From CAVYYW01 sp963772845 (GTDB lineage Bacteria; Bacillota; Bacilli; Bacillales; Sporolactobacillaceae), in contig CAVYYW010000027.1 of assembly GCA_963772845.1 (NCBI GenBank), positions 1-64,000 of the forward strand: a DNA stretch of 64,000 nt, in the 5' to 3' direction. The position numbers were made by a program, and so were the translations under genes. Positions 1 through 9,512 of this stretch are shown piece by piece. Under the pieces are notes generated by a model, which saw only the letters and a program-made list of their open reading frames with translations, did not search any database and was not told the origin of the DNA. Numbering within the stretch: position 1 is the stretch's first letter; each line of letters begins with the position of its first letter.

Positions 1-832
1 TAAGCTTTCGACGGGTGAAAATATATACGCTTCACAGGTAATCATCGCCTCCGGAGGAAAGTCTGTGCCTCACACGGGATCAACGGGTGACGGTTATCCC
101 TGGGCAAAACAGGCTGGACACACTATTACAGAGCTTTATCCGACGGAGGTGCCGTTAACTTCAAACGAACCTTTTATTAAAGAAAAAAAATTACAGGGAA
201 TTTCTCTGCGTGACGCTGCGGTTACGGTTGAGAACCCTAAAGGAAAAGCAATTAAAACACACCGGTGGGATATGCTGTTTACCCATTTCGGTTTATCCGG
301 TCCGGCGGTCTTAAGGTGCAGCCAGTATGTGGTAAAGGCTCTTAAGAAGTTTAAAACGGATACCATCAATGTGGTGATTGATTCACATCCAGGTGAAAAT
401 GAGGAAGCTTTGTTTCAAAAGCTTCACATGCTTGCTAAGAACGAGCCGAAAAAGGCTGTGAAAAATGTCTGGAAAGGGCTTGTACCTGAACGTTTTTTAC
501 ACTTTTTATTTGAAGAAATTGAGCTTTCTCCAGATCAAATTTATCATGATCTGCCACATGAAAAAATACGGCAGATGGCGCATAAACTGAAGCACTTTAC
601 AGTTAAAGTGAACGGTACGCTCCCTATTGAGAAAGCATTTATTACGGGTGGCGGCGTTTCCCTGAAAGAGATAAATCCAAAGACCATGGCTTCAAAAAAA
701 ATGCAAGGCCTATATTTTTGCGGTGAAATTCTGGATATTCATGGCTACACAGGAGGCTACAATATTACGGCAGCCTTTGTGACCGGCCATGCTGCTGGTA
801 CGGAAGCAGCGAGCCAAAGCCAATCTAATTGA
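1..832 (+). CDS. ytfP: HI0933/BaiN-family FAD-dependent oxidoreductase (YtfP-like), 5' end cut by window
   Basis: The reading frame is open from the left edge (codons in phase with base 2), so this is the C-terminal part of a longer flavoprotein. It begins inside the typical motif VIIASGGKSVPHTGSTGDGY, followed by the family signatures PTEVPLTS, FTHFGLSGPA and, near the end, the FAD-contacting FITGGGVSLKEI and GEILDIHGYTGGYN. This is the HI0933-like/BaiN group of cytosolic FAD oxidoreductases, called YtfP in B. subtilis; its physiological substrate there is not established. The stop lies 16 bases before the start of the downstream lipase gene, so the two probably share a transcript. Family assignment is firm; the exact function is not. 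Confidence 0.88.
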   Translation, partial: KLSTGENIYASQVIIASGGKSVPHTGSTGDGYPWAKQAGHTITELYPTEVPLTSNEPFIKEKKLQGISLRDAAVTVENPKGKAIKTHRWDMLFTHFGLSGPAVLRCSQYVVKALKKFKTDTINVVIDSHPGENEEALFQKLHMLAKNEPKKAVKNVWKGLVPERFLHFLFEEIELSPDQIYHDLPHEKIRQMAHKLKHFTVKVNGTLPIEKAFITGGGVSLKEINPKTMASKKMQGLYFCGEILDIHGYTGGYNITAAFVTGHAAGTEAASQSQSN

Positions 833-848
833 TCGGGAGGAAACAGCT

Positions 849-1802
849 GTGAAGCATGAGACGCTGACCTATCGCGCAGCGGATGGCACGCCAATATTTG
901 CATACAGATGGCTGCCGGATTCAGAAATAAAAGCTGTCTTACAAATTGCCCACGGAATGAGTGAGCACGCAAAAAGATATGAGGAATTTGCCGTTTTTTT
1001 AACGGGTGAAGGGTACGCTGTATACGCAAATGACCATCGTGGACATGGGCAGACGGCTGGTGAAATGGAGAAGCTGGGCTATTTCTCAGATTTGAATGGC
1101 TGGGAAACGGTTGTCGAGGACATGAAGGGGTTAAACGACATGATCCATACATATCATGGAAAACTGCCGATCTATCTGCTCGGCCACAGTATGGGATCCT
1201 TTCTATCCAGACGTTATATTCAGAAATACGGTGAACAGCTGGCGGGTGTGATTTTATCTGGAACAGGTGCGGATTCAGGCATTTTAGGCACGATCGCTGT
1301 TATGATTGCAAAGTGGGAAATGAAAACAAAGGGACAAAGGGTACGAAGCGACAGATTAAATTACTTATCCTTTGGACGTTTTAACAAAAATTTTCAGCCT
1401 GCCCGCACCGCCTTCGATTGGCTGACAAGGGACGAGGAGCAGGTGGATCTTTACCGACGGGATCCCTATTGCGGTTATATTGTGACCTCTAGCTTTTTCA
1501 GGGATATGCTTACAGGGCTGAAAATGGCTGAGCATAAAGATAATTTGCTATGCACGCCTAAAACACTTCCCATGTATTTTATTTCAGGGAGCATGGATCC
1601 TGTTGGTGGCGAGACAAAAGGCGTCCTGAAGGTCATCCGTAAATATGAGAAGGCAGGCATCGTAGATATTGAAAAAAAATTCTATGAAGGTGCCCGTCAT
1701 GAGGTACTGAAAGAAATAAATAAAGAAGAAGTCTTTCAGGATATACTGAACTGGCTCGGCCGTAAAATGCCTGCTGATGCATCAGAAATGGCAGAGTACT
1801 AA
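849..1802 (+). CDS. ytpA: alpha/beta hydrolase, lysophospholipase/monoacylglycerol lipase type (YtpA-like)
   Basis: A 317-residue serine hydrolase of the Hydrolase_4 group. The oxyanion and nucleophile elbow is visible as LLGHSMGSF, with HG in IAHGMSEHAKRY and the late acid/His region SGSMDPVGG ... GARHEVLKE completing a plausible Ser-Asp-His triad. GTG at 849 is chosen because GGGAGG lies 9 bases upstream; longer in-frame starts would run into the upstream flavoprotein gene. There is no signal peptide, so it should act in the cytoplasm or at the inner membrane face on lysolipids or acylglycerols. YtpA of B. subtilis is the nearest family member I recognise. Transcription ends at the palindrome just downstream. 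Confidence 0.82.
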   Translation: MKHETLTYRAADGTPIFAYRWLPDSEIKAVLQIAHGMSEHAKRYEEFAVFLTGEGYAVYANDHRGHGQTAGEMEKLGYFSDLNGWETVVEDMKGLNDMIHTYHGKLPIYLLGHSMGSFLSRRYIQKYGEQLAGVILSGTGADSGILGTIAVMIAKWEMKTKGQRVRSDRLNYLSFGRFNKNFQPARTAFDWLTRDEEQVDLYRRDPYCGYIVTSSFFRDMLTGLKMAEHKDNLLCTPKTLPMYFISGSMDPVGGETKGVLKVIRKYEKAGIVDIEKKFYEGARHEVLKEINKEEVFQDILNWLGRKMPADASEMAEY

Positions 1803-1845
1803 AAGGCGGAAGCTTTTCCACAATAGCACGGCAGAATAAGTGAAG

Positions 1846-1881
1846 AAAAAGGAGCAGTTCCATATGGAACTGCTCCTTTTT
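1846..1881. terminator. bidirectional rho-independent terminator between convergent genes
   Basis: Perfect 11-bp inverted repeat (GGAGCAGTTCC at 1851-1861, its complement at 1866-1876) with a 4-base loop, flanked by A-run on the left and T-run on the right. It can therefore serve both the + strand lipase and the - strand acetyltransferase; the latter's stop codon lies in its right flank. Confidence 0.9.
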
Positions 1882-2356
1882 AAAAAAACTTTTCGAATTG
1901 GACAATCTCTAAACCATCAGGAAGCGTCTTTTTATCAATCAGATGAAAGCCCTCCTTCAGATAAAAGGCGGCGGCAGGCTGATTGGAAGCTCCGGTGGAA
2001 ACAATCATGTGCTTCGCCGTTTCTGACTCTATTTGAAGCTTTTTCATGAGCTGTCCTGCAATTCCTTTTCGGAAAAAATTCGGATGAACTGCCAGCCGGT
2101 GAATATCGATTGTCTGATCAACAAGTTTATAAGAAAGGATTCCGGCTAGTTTATTATGCTCGAAATAGCCAATAAACGTTTCTGTGCATTCCATAAGCTC
2201 TTCAAGGCTTTCCATTAAAGGAGGCAGCTTCTCGTAATGAATAAGGTTTGCCTCAATTAAATAAGCAGCCTGCTGAAGGTTATAGACAGATTTTGCGACG
2301 TCCCGATTGCTCAGATCTAATCGTCTGAGCGTTCCCGAAACCGGGTGTTTTACCAC
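1880..2356 (-). CDS. GNAT-family N-acetyltransferase
   Basis: A 158-residue protein with the acetyl-CoA binding core of the GNAT fold: a beta strand IDIHRLAVHPNFF followed by the pyrophosphate loop RKGIAGQLM (R-x-x-G-x-A), then ASNQPAAAFYLKEGF, the usual motif B. The likely start is a GTG at 2356-2354 overlapping the last codons of bshB2, so translation is probably coupled to it. The substrate cannot be told from sequence. Being co-transcribed with a bacillithiol deacetylase makes a role near thiol or amino-sugar chemistry possible, but that is only inference. Confidence 0.8.
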   Translation of the reverse strand: MVKHPVSGTLRRLDLSNRDVAKSVYNLQQAAYLIEANLIHYEKLPPLMESLEELMECTETFIGYFEHNKLAGILSYKLVDQTIDIHRLAVHPNFFRKGIAGQLMKKLQIESETAKHMIVSTGASNQPAAAFYLKEGFHLIDKKTLPDGLEIVQFEKFF

Positions 2357-3009
2357 TTATAGGTCCAGAAGCGTTCTGTTGTAAAACGCTCCATAAGAGC
2401 CGGGTCTCTGTTCTCAAGCTGTTCTTTCATACCTGCTACCATTCCCTGTGTCTGAGAGCGGTGTGACTGCAGAACAGATAATTTCTGTTCAATGACATCG
2501 CTGACGTCACGTGTGACATCAGGCTCACCAAGCTTTTCAACACAATCATGCGAGAAAGCAAGGCAATGAATCACAGGCCTGTCAGCTTCCGGAATCATGC
2601 CAGCCGCCCGAATCACCGCACGACCAGTTGCATCATGATCAGGGTGTACGCTGAATTCTGGATAGAAGGTAATAATTAACTCAGGATTGATCTCTTGTAT
2701 AACATCCAAAATACGTTTGGCAAGCACCTCTTCATCTTCAAATTCAACGGTTTTATCGCGAAGGCCAAATCTGCGTAAATCCTGAATGCCTGCTTTAGAT
2801 GCTGCTTCTTCAAGCTCTTTGCGTCTGATATGCGGCAGGGATTCTCTTGTCGCGAAAGTCGGCTTGCCCATGTTGCGCCCCATTTCTCCGAGCGTCAAGC
2901 ATATATACGTTACCTGAATACCTTGTTTGGTCCATTTGGAAATACTTCCTGATACCCCAAACGCTTCGTCGTCGGGGTGTGGGAAGATGACTAAAATGGG
3001 TCCTTTCAT
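2350..3009 (-). CDS. bshB2: bacillithiol biosynthesis deacetylase BshB2
   Basis: A 219-residue LmbE/PIG-L zinc deacetylase. The metal motif PHPDDE is at residues 11-16 and the later ligand region HPDHDATG is present. The stretch LTLGEMGRNMGKPTFATRESLPHIR is family-typical (given here as its two halves LTLGEMGRNMGKP and TFATRESLPHIR). It removes acetyl from N-acetylglucosaminyl-malate, the second step of bacillithiol synthesis, and corresponds to YojG of B. subtilis. A strong AAGGAGG lies just upstream of the ATG. Its usual partner yojF lies upstream on the same strand but is separated by about 600 bp of tandem repeats, so bshB2 may depend on read-through or on a promoter inside the repeats. 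Confidence 0.9.
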   Translation of the reverse strand: MKGPILVIFPHPDDEAFGVSGSISKWTKQGIQVTYICLTLGEMGRNMGKPTFATRESLPHIRRKELEEAASKAGIQDLRRFGLRDKTVEFEDEEVLAKRILDVIQEINPELIITFYPEFSVHPDHDATGRAVIRAAGMIPEADRPVIHCLAFSHDCVEKLGEPDVTRDVSDVIEQKLSVLQSHRSQTQGMVAGMKEQLENRDPALMERFTTERFWTYKW

Positions 3010-3051
3010 TCTTTCGTCCTCCTTTCAGACTGGTGAGAAGCGCTCGCATTC

Positions 3052-3600
3052 TTCGTTGCGTCGTCTGCTGTGTTCGCTCATGACCCCAAAAAGGTCAATT
3101 CGCAACCCCATCATCCTAGCGCCTCGACTGACAAACGCTTTCATCCAGTCTGATTGATTAAAATAAGAAACGCTTGTATTAAAAAGTCTTTGCGACTGCG
3201 TCTGCTAGTATTGCTTTGATGCGGGTTCCTCGTCGCAAGGCAGCAAGGGTGGTTGATCAAGTTGCAGCCTCGTTGCGTCGTCTGCTGTGTTCGCTCATGA
3301 CCCCAAAAAGGTCAATTCGCAACCCCATCATCCTTGCGCCTCGACTGACAAACGCTTTCATCCAGTCTGATTGATTTAAATTAAGAAACGCTTGTATTAA
3401 AAAAGTCTTTGCGACTGCGTCTGCTAGTATTGCTTTGATGCGGGTTCCTCGTCGCAAGGCAGCAAGGATGATTGATCAAGTTGAAGCCTCGTTGCGTCGT
3501 CTGCTGTGTTCGCTCATGACCCCAAAAAGGTCAATTCGCAACCCCATCATCCTTGCGCCTCGACTGACAAACGTTTTCACACAGTCTGATTGATTATCTG
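3052..3600. repeat. tandem repeat, about 218-bp period, 2.5 copies, between yojF and bshB2
   Basis: The marker TCGTTGCGTCGTCTGCTGTG recurs at 3053, 3270 and 3489 (spacing 217 and 219). Each unit also holds GACTGCGTCTGCTAGTATTG and CTCGTCGCAAGGCAGCAAGG, which resemble the 77-bp units near 46.3 kb and the copy near 63.7 kb, so this is one branch of the same repeat family. Short open frames exist on both strands, but they change frame between copies and have no ribosome sites, so I treat them as non-coding. Confidence 0.9.
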
Positions 3601-3608
3601 ATTAAAAT

Positions 3609-3956
3609 TTATTCGAATGGCTTTTCGCTGAGTTCAAGGGCTACTGCGAGCTTTCCGTCTGGAGCGTGTCCAGCAAGAAGCAAACGGTTATCTTCGTCTA
3701 TTTCCCAGTCTGTCAGTCCTTCAGCATAGATCCAGCCGAGATCTAATTTAAGCCCGACACGATAAGGGCCAGGTCCAGTTATTTTACCTTGGGAAAAACT
3801 GACCTTGGCATTGCGGATATAGGCGCCGGCAGAAAAGAAATTTTCATCAAAATGTGAGGCATACGCTCCGTTGGTGGTTTCCAAATGAAGGTATACTTCC
3901 TGGTTCATATACTTTTCAAGCTCCGCCTGTACTTTGGCAGTTTCAATGGACTGCAT
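3609..3956 (-). CDS. yojF: YojF family protein (DUF1806), bacillithiol-linked
   Basis: A 115-residue protein. ATG at 3956 is preferred over the longer frame because AAGGAGGAG sits directly upstream in the proper spacing and the first residues MQSIETAKVQAELEKYMNQE then match the usual start of this family. Features seen are NGAYASH and GAYIRNAKVSF in the centre and an acidic C-terminal half. YojF is normally encoded next to bshB2; its biochemical role is not known to me. Here the pair is split by tandem repeats (3052-3600). Its stop codon lies about 9 bases from the repeat edge. Confidence 0.85.
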   Translation of the reverse strand: MQSIETAKVQAELEKYMNQEVYLHLETTNGAYASHFDENFFSAGAYIRNAKVSFSQGKITGPGPYRVGLKLDLGWIYAEGLTDWEIDEDNRLLLAGHAPDGKLAVALELSEKPFE

Positions 3957-4177
3957 AATTCTCCTCCTTATAAAGACCCTCGAAATGATGAAGGGACGTT
4001 CATTTTTCACTAATTTCTATTGTACTAAAAAAATCACTTTTTGACTTTAACGATGCTTATCAGAATTGAGCGTGAATCTTGTGGGCGATCTGTATAATCT
4101 GTTATGATCGCCTAAAGATGTACAGGTTCCTTTTTCAAGAGAGGCCTGTGCTCAATCACGAGGGAGGTCTGTCTGTA

Positions 4178-5128
4178 ATGACACAATTCGAAAAGGCAAC
4201 GTTTGCTGGAGGCTGTTTCTGGTGTATGGTCAAGCCGTTTGATGAATTGCCAGGTATTGAAGCAGTCGTATCCGGATATACCGGGGGACATGTCGAGAAC
4301 CCAACTTATGAAGACGTGACAACGGGGAATACAGGGCATAAAGAAGCTGTCCAGATCACGTTTAATCCAGAAATCTTTCCTTATGAAAAATTGCTGGAGC
4401 TTTACTGGCAGCAGGTGGATCCGACAGACGCAGGCGGTCAATTCTATGATCGTGGAAGCTCTTATGAAACCGGCATCTATTATCACAATGAACACCAAAA
4501 GGAGCTTGCCGAAAAGTCCAAACAGGCACTAGAAGAAAGCGGCCGTTTTAAAAAACCCATCGTGACTGAAGTCCTAGCAGCAGAACCGTTTTACCCTGCA
4601 GAAGACTATCACCAAGGGTATTATAAGAAAAACCCTTCACACTACAAACGGTATTATAAAGGCTCCGGCCGTCAGGATTTTGTTGAAAACAGCTGGAAGA
4701 TAGAGAAAAATGACGAGGAATTAAAAAATAGATTAACGGAAATTCAATATCAAGTGACGCAAAAAAACGGCACGGAAAGACCTTTTGAAAACGAATATTG
4801 GAATAATGGTCAGGACGGTATCTATGTTGATATTGTTTCAGGAGAGCCGCTCTTTAGTTCAACCGATCAATATGATGCAGGCTGCGGTTGGCCAAGCTTC
4901 ACCAAACCCATTCAAAAGGCGACGATTAAAGAGAAAAAAGATCTTAGTCATTTTATGATTAGGACTGAGGTACGGAGCAAGCAAGGGGATTCGCATCTTG
5001 GGCATCTTTTTAACGATGGTCCAGATGAAACGGGCCTCAGATATTGCATTAACTCCGCTGCTCTAAGGTTCATACCAAAAGACGACCTTGAAAAAGAGGG
5101 CTATGGTGAATACAGGGCACTCTTTTAA
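4178..5128 (+). CDS. msrAB: fused peptide methionine sulfoxide reductase MsrA/MsrB
   Basis: A 316-residue two-domain repair enzyme. MsrA comes first: GGCFWC gives the catalytic Cys13, followed by VVSGYTGG, GHKEAVQ and the tail region AEDYHQGYYKKNP. MsrB follows from about residue 180: DAGCGWPSF, HLGHLFNDGP and the catalytic RYCINSAALRF (Cys about 290). The MsrB part lacks the paired CxxC zinc motifs, as in several Bacillus MsrBs. The two domains reduce the S and R epimers of methionine sulfoxide using thioredoxin. ATG 4178 has AGGGAGG 10 bases upstream; an upstream in-frame start at 4079 has no such site. Possible TATAAT or TATGAT -10 boxes lie at 4093-4108. Confidence 0.93.
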   Translation: MTQFEKATFAGGCFWCMVKPFDELPGIEAVVSGYTGGHVENPTYEDVTTGNTGHKEAVQITFNPEIFPYEKLLELYWQQVDPTDAGGQFYDRGSSYETGIYYHNEHQKELAEKSKQALEESGRFKKPIVTEVLAAEPFYPAEDYHQGYYKKNPSHYKRYYKGSGRQDFVENSWKIEKNDEELKNRLTEIQYQVTQKNGTERPFENEYWNNGQDGIYVDIVSGEPLFSSTDQYDAGCGWPSFTKPIQKATIKEKKDLSHFMIRTEVRSKQGDSHLGHLFNDGPDETGLRYCINSAALRFIPKDDLEKEGYGEYRALF

Positions 5129-5180
5129 AATCATCTGATCTAACAAACCCATAAAGTCTCCATTACAAATAGTCATCGTT

Positions 5181-5220
5181 AAACCCCTTGGTCTGATAAT
5201 AAGGTCAAGGGGTTTCATTT
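5181..5220 (+). terminator. rho-independent terminator of msrAB
   Basis: Perfect 10-bp stem AAACCCCTTG (5181-5190) with CAAGGGGTTT (5206-5215), 15-base loop, then a T-rich tail. Confidence 0.85.
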
Positions 5221-5373
5221 ACATATTAAATCCTATGATAGGTGCTTAAATAACTTGAGGCTGGCACAAATGAAATAAGTTTTATGCGTTAGAAACGTTT
5301 ATAATGGGTATATAGAATTAGAACCTCAGTCCTTTTTTTGTCCCGTGAAGCTTGTACTAACTATGAAAGTGTG

Positions 5374-7305
5374 ATGACTATGACAAAATATCGGGAAAGG
5401 TTCCAACAGAAATTGGGGTACGTTTTTACTTCAATTGAGGAAGAAAATCAACGGCTTGAAGAGTTATATGCTTTGGAGATTTTAGATTCCCCTGCAGAAG
5501 AAGCTTTTGATCGCATTACAGAAACGGTAGCCCAGACGTTTCAGGTTCCCATTTGTCTAATTACACTGATTACTGAAGATAGAGAGTGGATAAAATCAGG
5601 CTTTGGTATTGATAATATGCTCCTCAAAGATTCCATTCCACGGGAAAAATCTTTTTGCCAGCATATTGTTGCCGGAAAACAAACCCTTGTCCCTGACAGA
5701 GTAGAGCTGAAGGATTTTCCTTTTGAATTTTACGTAGGGGCACCGTTAATCACCGAAAACAATCATGTGCTTGGAACATTGTGCATTGCAGATTATAACC
5801 CCAGATCCTTTTCTGAACAGGAAATTGCGATGCTGGAACGACTTGCCCAGTGGACGATGTCTGAAATTCAACTTCGCAGCCGACTGCTTGCAGCAAAGCG
5901 AAGAGAACAATTTCTTAAAAAGTTCTTTTCAATCACAAGCAATGAAGCTGACGAGACAGAAACGAAAATAAATAAGCTTTTGACGCTTCGGATGCGAACA
6001 TTTCGGCTATTCCAATGGAGGGGTAGCCATATTGGAGCCGGATCAGGTTATTATTAAGCCATATTACGGTGAAATACAGGCCGGAACACCTCAATCTTTT
6101 AAAATTGATAACCGAGTATTTGAAGAAATGATCAAGCACGATGAACCGATCAGCTACAAAAAGAATGTTGAAAGCGACAGTCCTGCTTATCACCTTCTAA
6201 AATCAAATTTTGACTTCGATGAACTGATTGGCTACCGTGTTTATAATAAAGAAGGTAGTGTGCGGGAGAGCAGCATAACGTTCATTTATATGCATACCTC
6301 TCTTTCACCTGTTGGCAATCTGGCGCTTAATCATGAATTGTTAATGATAATGACCCAATGGATTGGTCAGGTTTATCAATCCAGAAAAGCGAATGCAGAA
6401 CAGCTCAGTTCTGAAATGAGATACAGGATGGTTATTGAATCCGCGAACGATGCGATTATCCTTGCAGATGAAAACTTAATTATTCAATCGTGGAATCCCG
6501 CTGCTCGGAAAACGTTTCAATTTACAAGTGAGGAAGCGTTGGGAAGCAAGGTGGATATTATTATTCCTGAAAAGTTTCTAAATAAACACAGAAATGGCTC
6601 AGAACGTTTTAGGCAGAGCCAAAATGGTAAAATAATTGGTACTACGGTTGAACTGGAAGGGAAGAGGAAAGACGGAAGCTGTTTTCCGATCGAGTTGTCT
6701 CTTTACACTTGGGATAATGACAAAGGCCGATTTTACGGCTGCATGATCCGGGACATCACAGAGCGGAAGCGTGATCGTGATATGATTAATGATCTCGCCT
6801 ATAACGATGCATTAACAGGTCTTTTAAACCGCACCTCTTTTGAAGAAAATATGGACAGACTTTTTGAGAAAAGTCAGGCCTTCATTCTTCTTTTTATCGA
6901 TATTGACGGCTTTAAAGAAGTGAATGACACGTATGGTCATACGACCGGCGACTTGCTGCTGCAGACAATTGCCGAGCGGCTCCACAATGCTTTACAGTTT
7001 TCGGGCATGGTTCCCTATAGGTACGGTGGAGATGAATTCCTTGTTGTGATTGAGAATCACGAAGCTGCGGGCGTTTTAAATATAAAAGAAGAAATTATTA
7101 AATCCCTCTCCCGTCCGTATTATTTAAAAGGTGACGCAATCCACATTTCAGCGAGCATTGGTGAAGGCGCTTACCCGACTGATGGAGACGATCTGAATAA
7201 GCTCTTAAAAGCGGCAGATGATTATATGTACCAAATGAAGCAAAGGGGCGGTGGCCGAGCGTTTCTAAAAGAAAAAGTGCATGACGCGAGGCAGAGCTTT
7301 TGTAA
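5374..7305 (+). CDS. GAF-PAS-GGDEF diguanylate cyclase, frame broken three times as written
   Basis: Read with three corrections this is one soluble protein of about 644 residues. N-terminal GAF: residues near DREWIKSGFG, FCQHIV and YVGAPL ... GTLCIAD. Then a second GAF-like sensor region, a PAS domain (MVIESANDAIILADEN to IRDITERKR) and a GGDEF domain with intact RYGGDEF, so it should make cyclic di-GMP. Breaks: one base missing at TTTT 5978-5981, one at GGGG 6020-6023, and one at TTTT 7298-7301. The last correction brings the stop to 7303-7305, just before the terminator; uncorrected, the frame runs through it to 7411. All three are homopolymers, suggesting sequencing error rather than decay. 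The start is uncertain (GTG 5371, ATG 5374 or 5380; no strong ribosome site). Confidence 0.8.
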
Positions 7306-7312
7306 GTGGATG

Positions 7313-7343
7313 AAAAAGCGTCTGATTTCAGGCGCTTTTTTTG
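7313..7343 (+). terminator. rho-independent terminator after the diguanylate cyclase
   Basis: 13-bp stem: AAAAAGCG-T-CTGA at 7313-7325 pairs with TCAG-G-CGCTTTTT at 7328-7340 (one G-U pair), two-base loop and T-run. Its position supports the corrected cyclase stop at 7305. Confidence 0.85.
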
Positions 7344-7522
7344 TTGTTGTGTGCATTCGACAGAATTCGGGGCGTGACAGGCACCGCGTACTAAACAATC
7401 CTAAATCTTAGTCGATATAGTAAATAGATAATAAAGTAATTCGTTCTGCTGTTTTTTGAATTTCAGGCAGTCTGATGTGGTTTTCTCAAATGATGGATAT
7501 CCTATGAAGGTTGGTAGATGTA

Positions 7523-9319
7523 ATGTGGGTAGAGCTGGAAAGTCATCCGATTAGCTTTATTGAGGCTTTGATTATTATTTATTGGTAATCACTCTCATAA
7601 GATTCTTGCTGAAGATTGAAAAGGACAAGATGACATTACAAAGCCTGGATACAATGAAATCAGCATTTAACAGTCTGGTGGAAAGAACCCAGGTTGGTGT
7701 GTATCTTTTGAAAGGAAACCGTTTTTCTTATGTGAATCAGACTTTAGCAGATATTTTTGGTTATTCAGCTGGAGAAATGATCAATATGAAGGTTTCTGAC
7801 GTAATGATCCGCTCAGAGTGGCATGAACTCCAGGCTTTGCTTCAAAAAGGCGACAGCGATCACTCTGCGGTTTAAATATCAAGGGGACCGAAAAGATGGG
7901 ACAACGATTTACCTTGATGTGCATGGGAGTTCTCTGGAGCATCAGGAGCATTCCATGATTGGGACAATCATTGACCTGACTCAGCAAAGAGAAAGTCAAA
8001 TGAAAGCTCATAAACTAACCTTTTTCGATCCGCTGACCTTGCTTCCTAACCGGCATTCACTGTACCAGAAGCTTGATGAAATGATCAGACTTTCTAAAAT
8101 TAAAAACCAGAATTTCGCTTTGATTATGATTGATCTCGACCGGTTTAAAATGATTAATGATTCAATGGGGCATGAAGTCGGGGACAGTCTGCTCTCGCAA
8201 ACAGCTAAACGCCTGATTAGGCATACAGGCTACGATGTCTATCGTCACAATGGTGATGAGTTCGCTCTCGTCGTGCCTCATACTAGTCGTGAGGCAGTGG
8301 CAGCCATTGCTGAATCTGTGATGGGTTTATTTGAAAAACCGTTTAATTTTAATGGGGTTGACGTCTATACCTCGGTCAGTCTTGGTATTAGTGTTTATCC
8401 AGGAGACGGGTTAACGAAGGAAGAATTAATGAAGAATGCCGACACAGCCGTGTACTATGTTAAAAAAGAAGGTAAAAATCATTATCAATTCTATGACCAT
8501 GCGTTTGACCAGGATCTTCATCAAAAGTTGACTCTGGAGACTGAGCTTCGACAGGCTATAGATAAAATAGAATTTGTCCTGCACTATCAGCCGCAGATAA
8601 ATCTTTCCACAGGCCAAATAATAGGGAATGAAGCGCTAATCCGATGGAATCATCCGACAAAAGGGATTCTTCAGCCAGGAAGCTTTATCGATCATGCTGA
8701 AGAAACAGATCTGATCATTCCAATGGGCGAGTGGGTGCTCAGAACAGCGTGTGCTCAAACAAAAAAATGGCATGACAAGGGTCATCTGCTATTTGTTTCT
8801 GTGAATCTATCACCGAAACAGTTATTTCAAAAGGATTTTGCAAAAACGGTTGCCACAATACTTAAGGAAACAGAGTTTGATGCCAGGTATCTTGAGCTGG
8901 AAATTACAGAGACAGGCATGGTAAATAAATTTCAAACGGTTCAGCATTTGAAAAAGATCAAGTCGCTTGGCGTTAAAATCAGTGTCGATGATTTCGGCAA
9001 AGGCTACAGCTCACTTACCTACCTTAAAGACCTGCCAATCGATAAGCTGAAAATAGATCAGTCTTTTATTAAGGAAAGTGACAGGGATAACAGCGATTCT
9101 ATTTTGGTTAAAACAATTATCGGCATGGCTCATCATTTAAATCTTCAGGTCATTGCTGAAGGTGTTGAAAGGCTTGCGCATGTGGAATTGCTGCAAGGCC
9201 AGAAATGCAACGGCGCACAAGGGTATCTATTCAGCAGACCCGTTCCAGCTGAAGGTGTACTCGAAGGTATGAGGGATATTCAGCATAGGATGGGAAGTTA
9301 TTTACTGCCTGCTAAGTAG
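7523..9319 (+). CDS. membrane-anchored PAS-GGDEF-EAL protein, probable cyclic-di-GMP phosphodiesterase, two frameshifts
   Basis: Corrected, this is about 598 residues. It starts at ATG 7523 with a hydrophobic segment (residues about 10-30, FIEALIIIYLVITLIRFLL), then PAS (VGVYLLKGNRFSYVNQTLAD), a GGDEF domain whose motif is degenerate (HNGDEF), and a full EAL domain: NEALIRW, SVNLSPKQL, LELEITE, DDFGKGYSSL, LKIDQSFI and VIAEGVE, all catalytic positions present. So I predict hydrolysis of cyclic di-GMP, with the GGDEF possibly a GTP sensor. Breaks: one T missing at 7582-7583, and one A too many in the run 7844-7848. Both are homopolymers. It pairs with the upstream cyclase as a make/break couple. 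Confidence 0.82.
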
Positions 9320-9358
9320 GTGAGGATTTGGCAAAACAAGGACTATTTAACTATCATT

Positions 9359-9404
9359 TGTAATCTAACTGTAATGATAAGTTAAAAGCTTTGTATGTTA
9401 TGAT
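9359..9404 (+). promoter_or_regulatory. WalR (YycF) box and -10 of the LysM hydrolase gene
   Basis: TGTAAT at 9359-9364 and TGTAAT at 9370-9375 are separated by exactly five bases, matching the published WalR consensus TGTWAH-N5-TGTWAH. A TATGAT -10 box follows at 9399-9404 with no recognisable -35, so the WalR box sits around -44, where an activator replaces the -35. The downstream gene is a cell-wall hydrolase, the typical WalRK target. The binding itself is inferred. Confidence 0.75.
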
Positions 9405-9512
9405 ATCAATATTCTACATAAATATTTAAATTAACACATAATTGTGTTGTGATTTGTCATTTTCTTGCCACTAGCCAATAGATATAATTTCCAACTTTCA
9501 GGGGGTAACAAA

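Noticed and set aside
757..1152. 131-codon minus-strand frame over the flavoprotein/lipase junction
   Set aside because: Antisense to two well-supported genes and without start signals.
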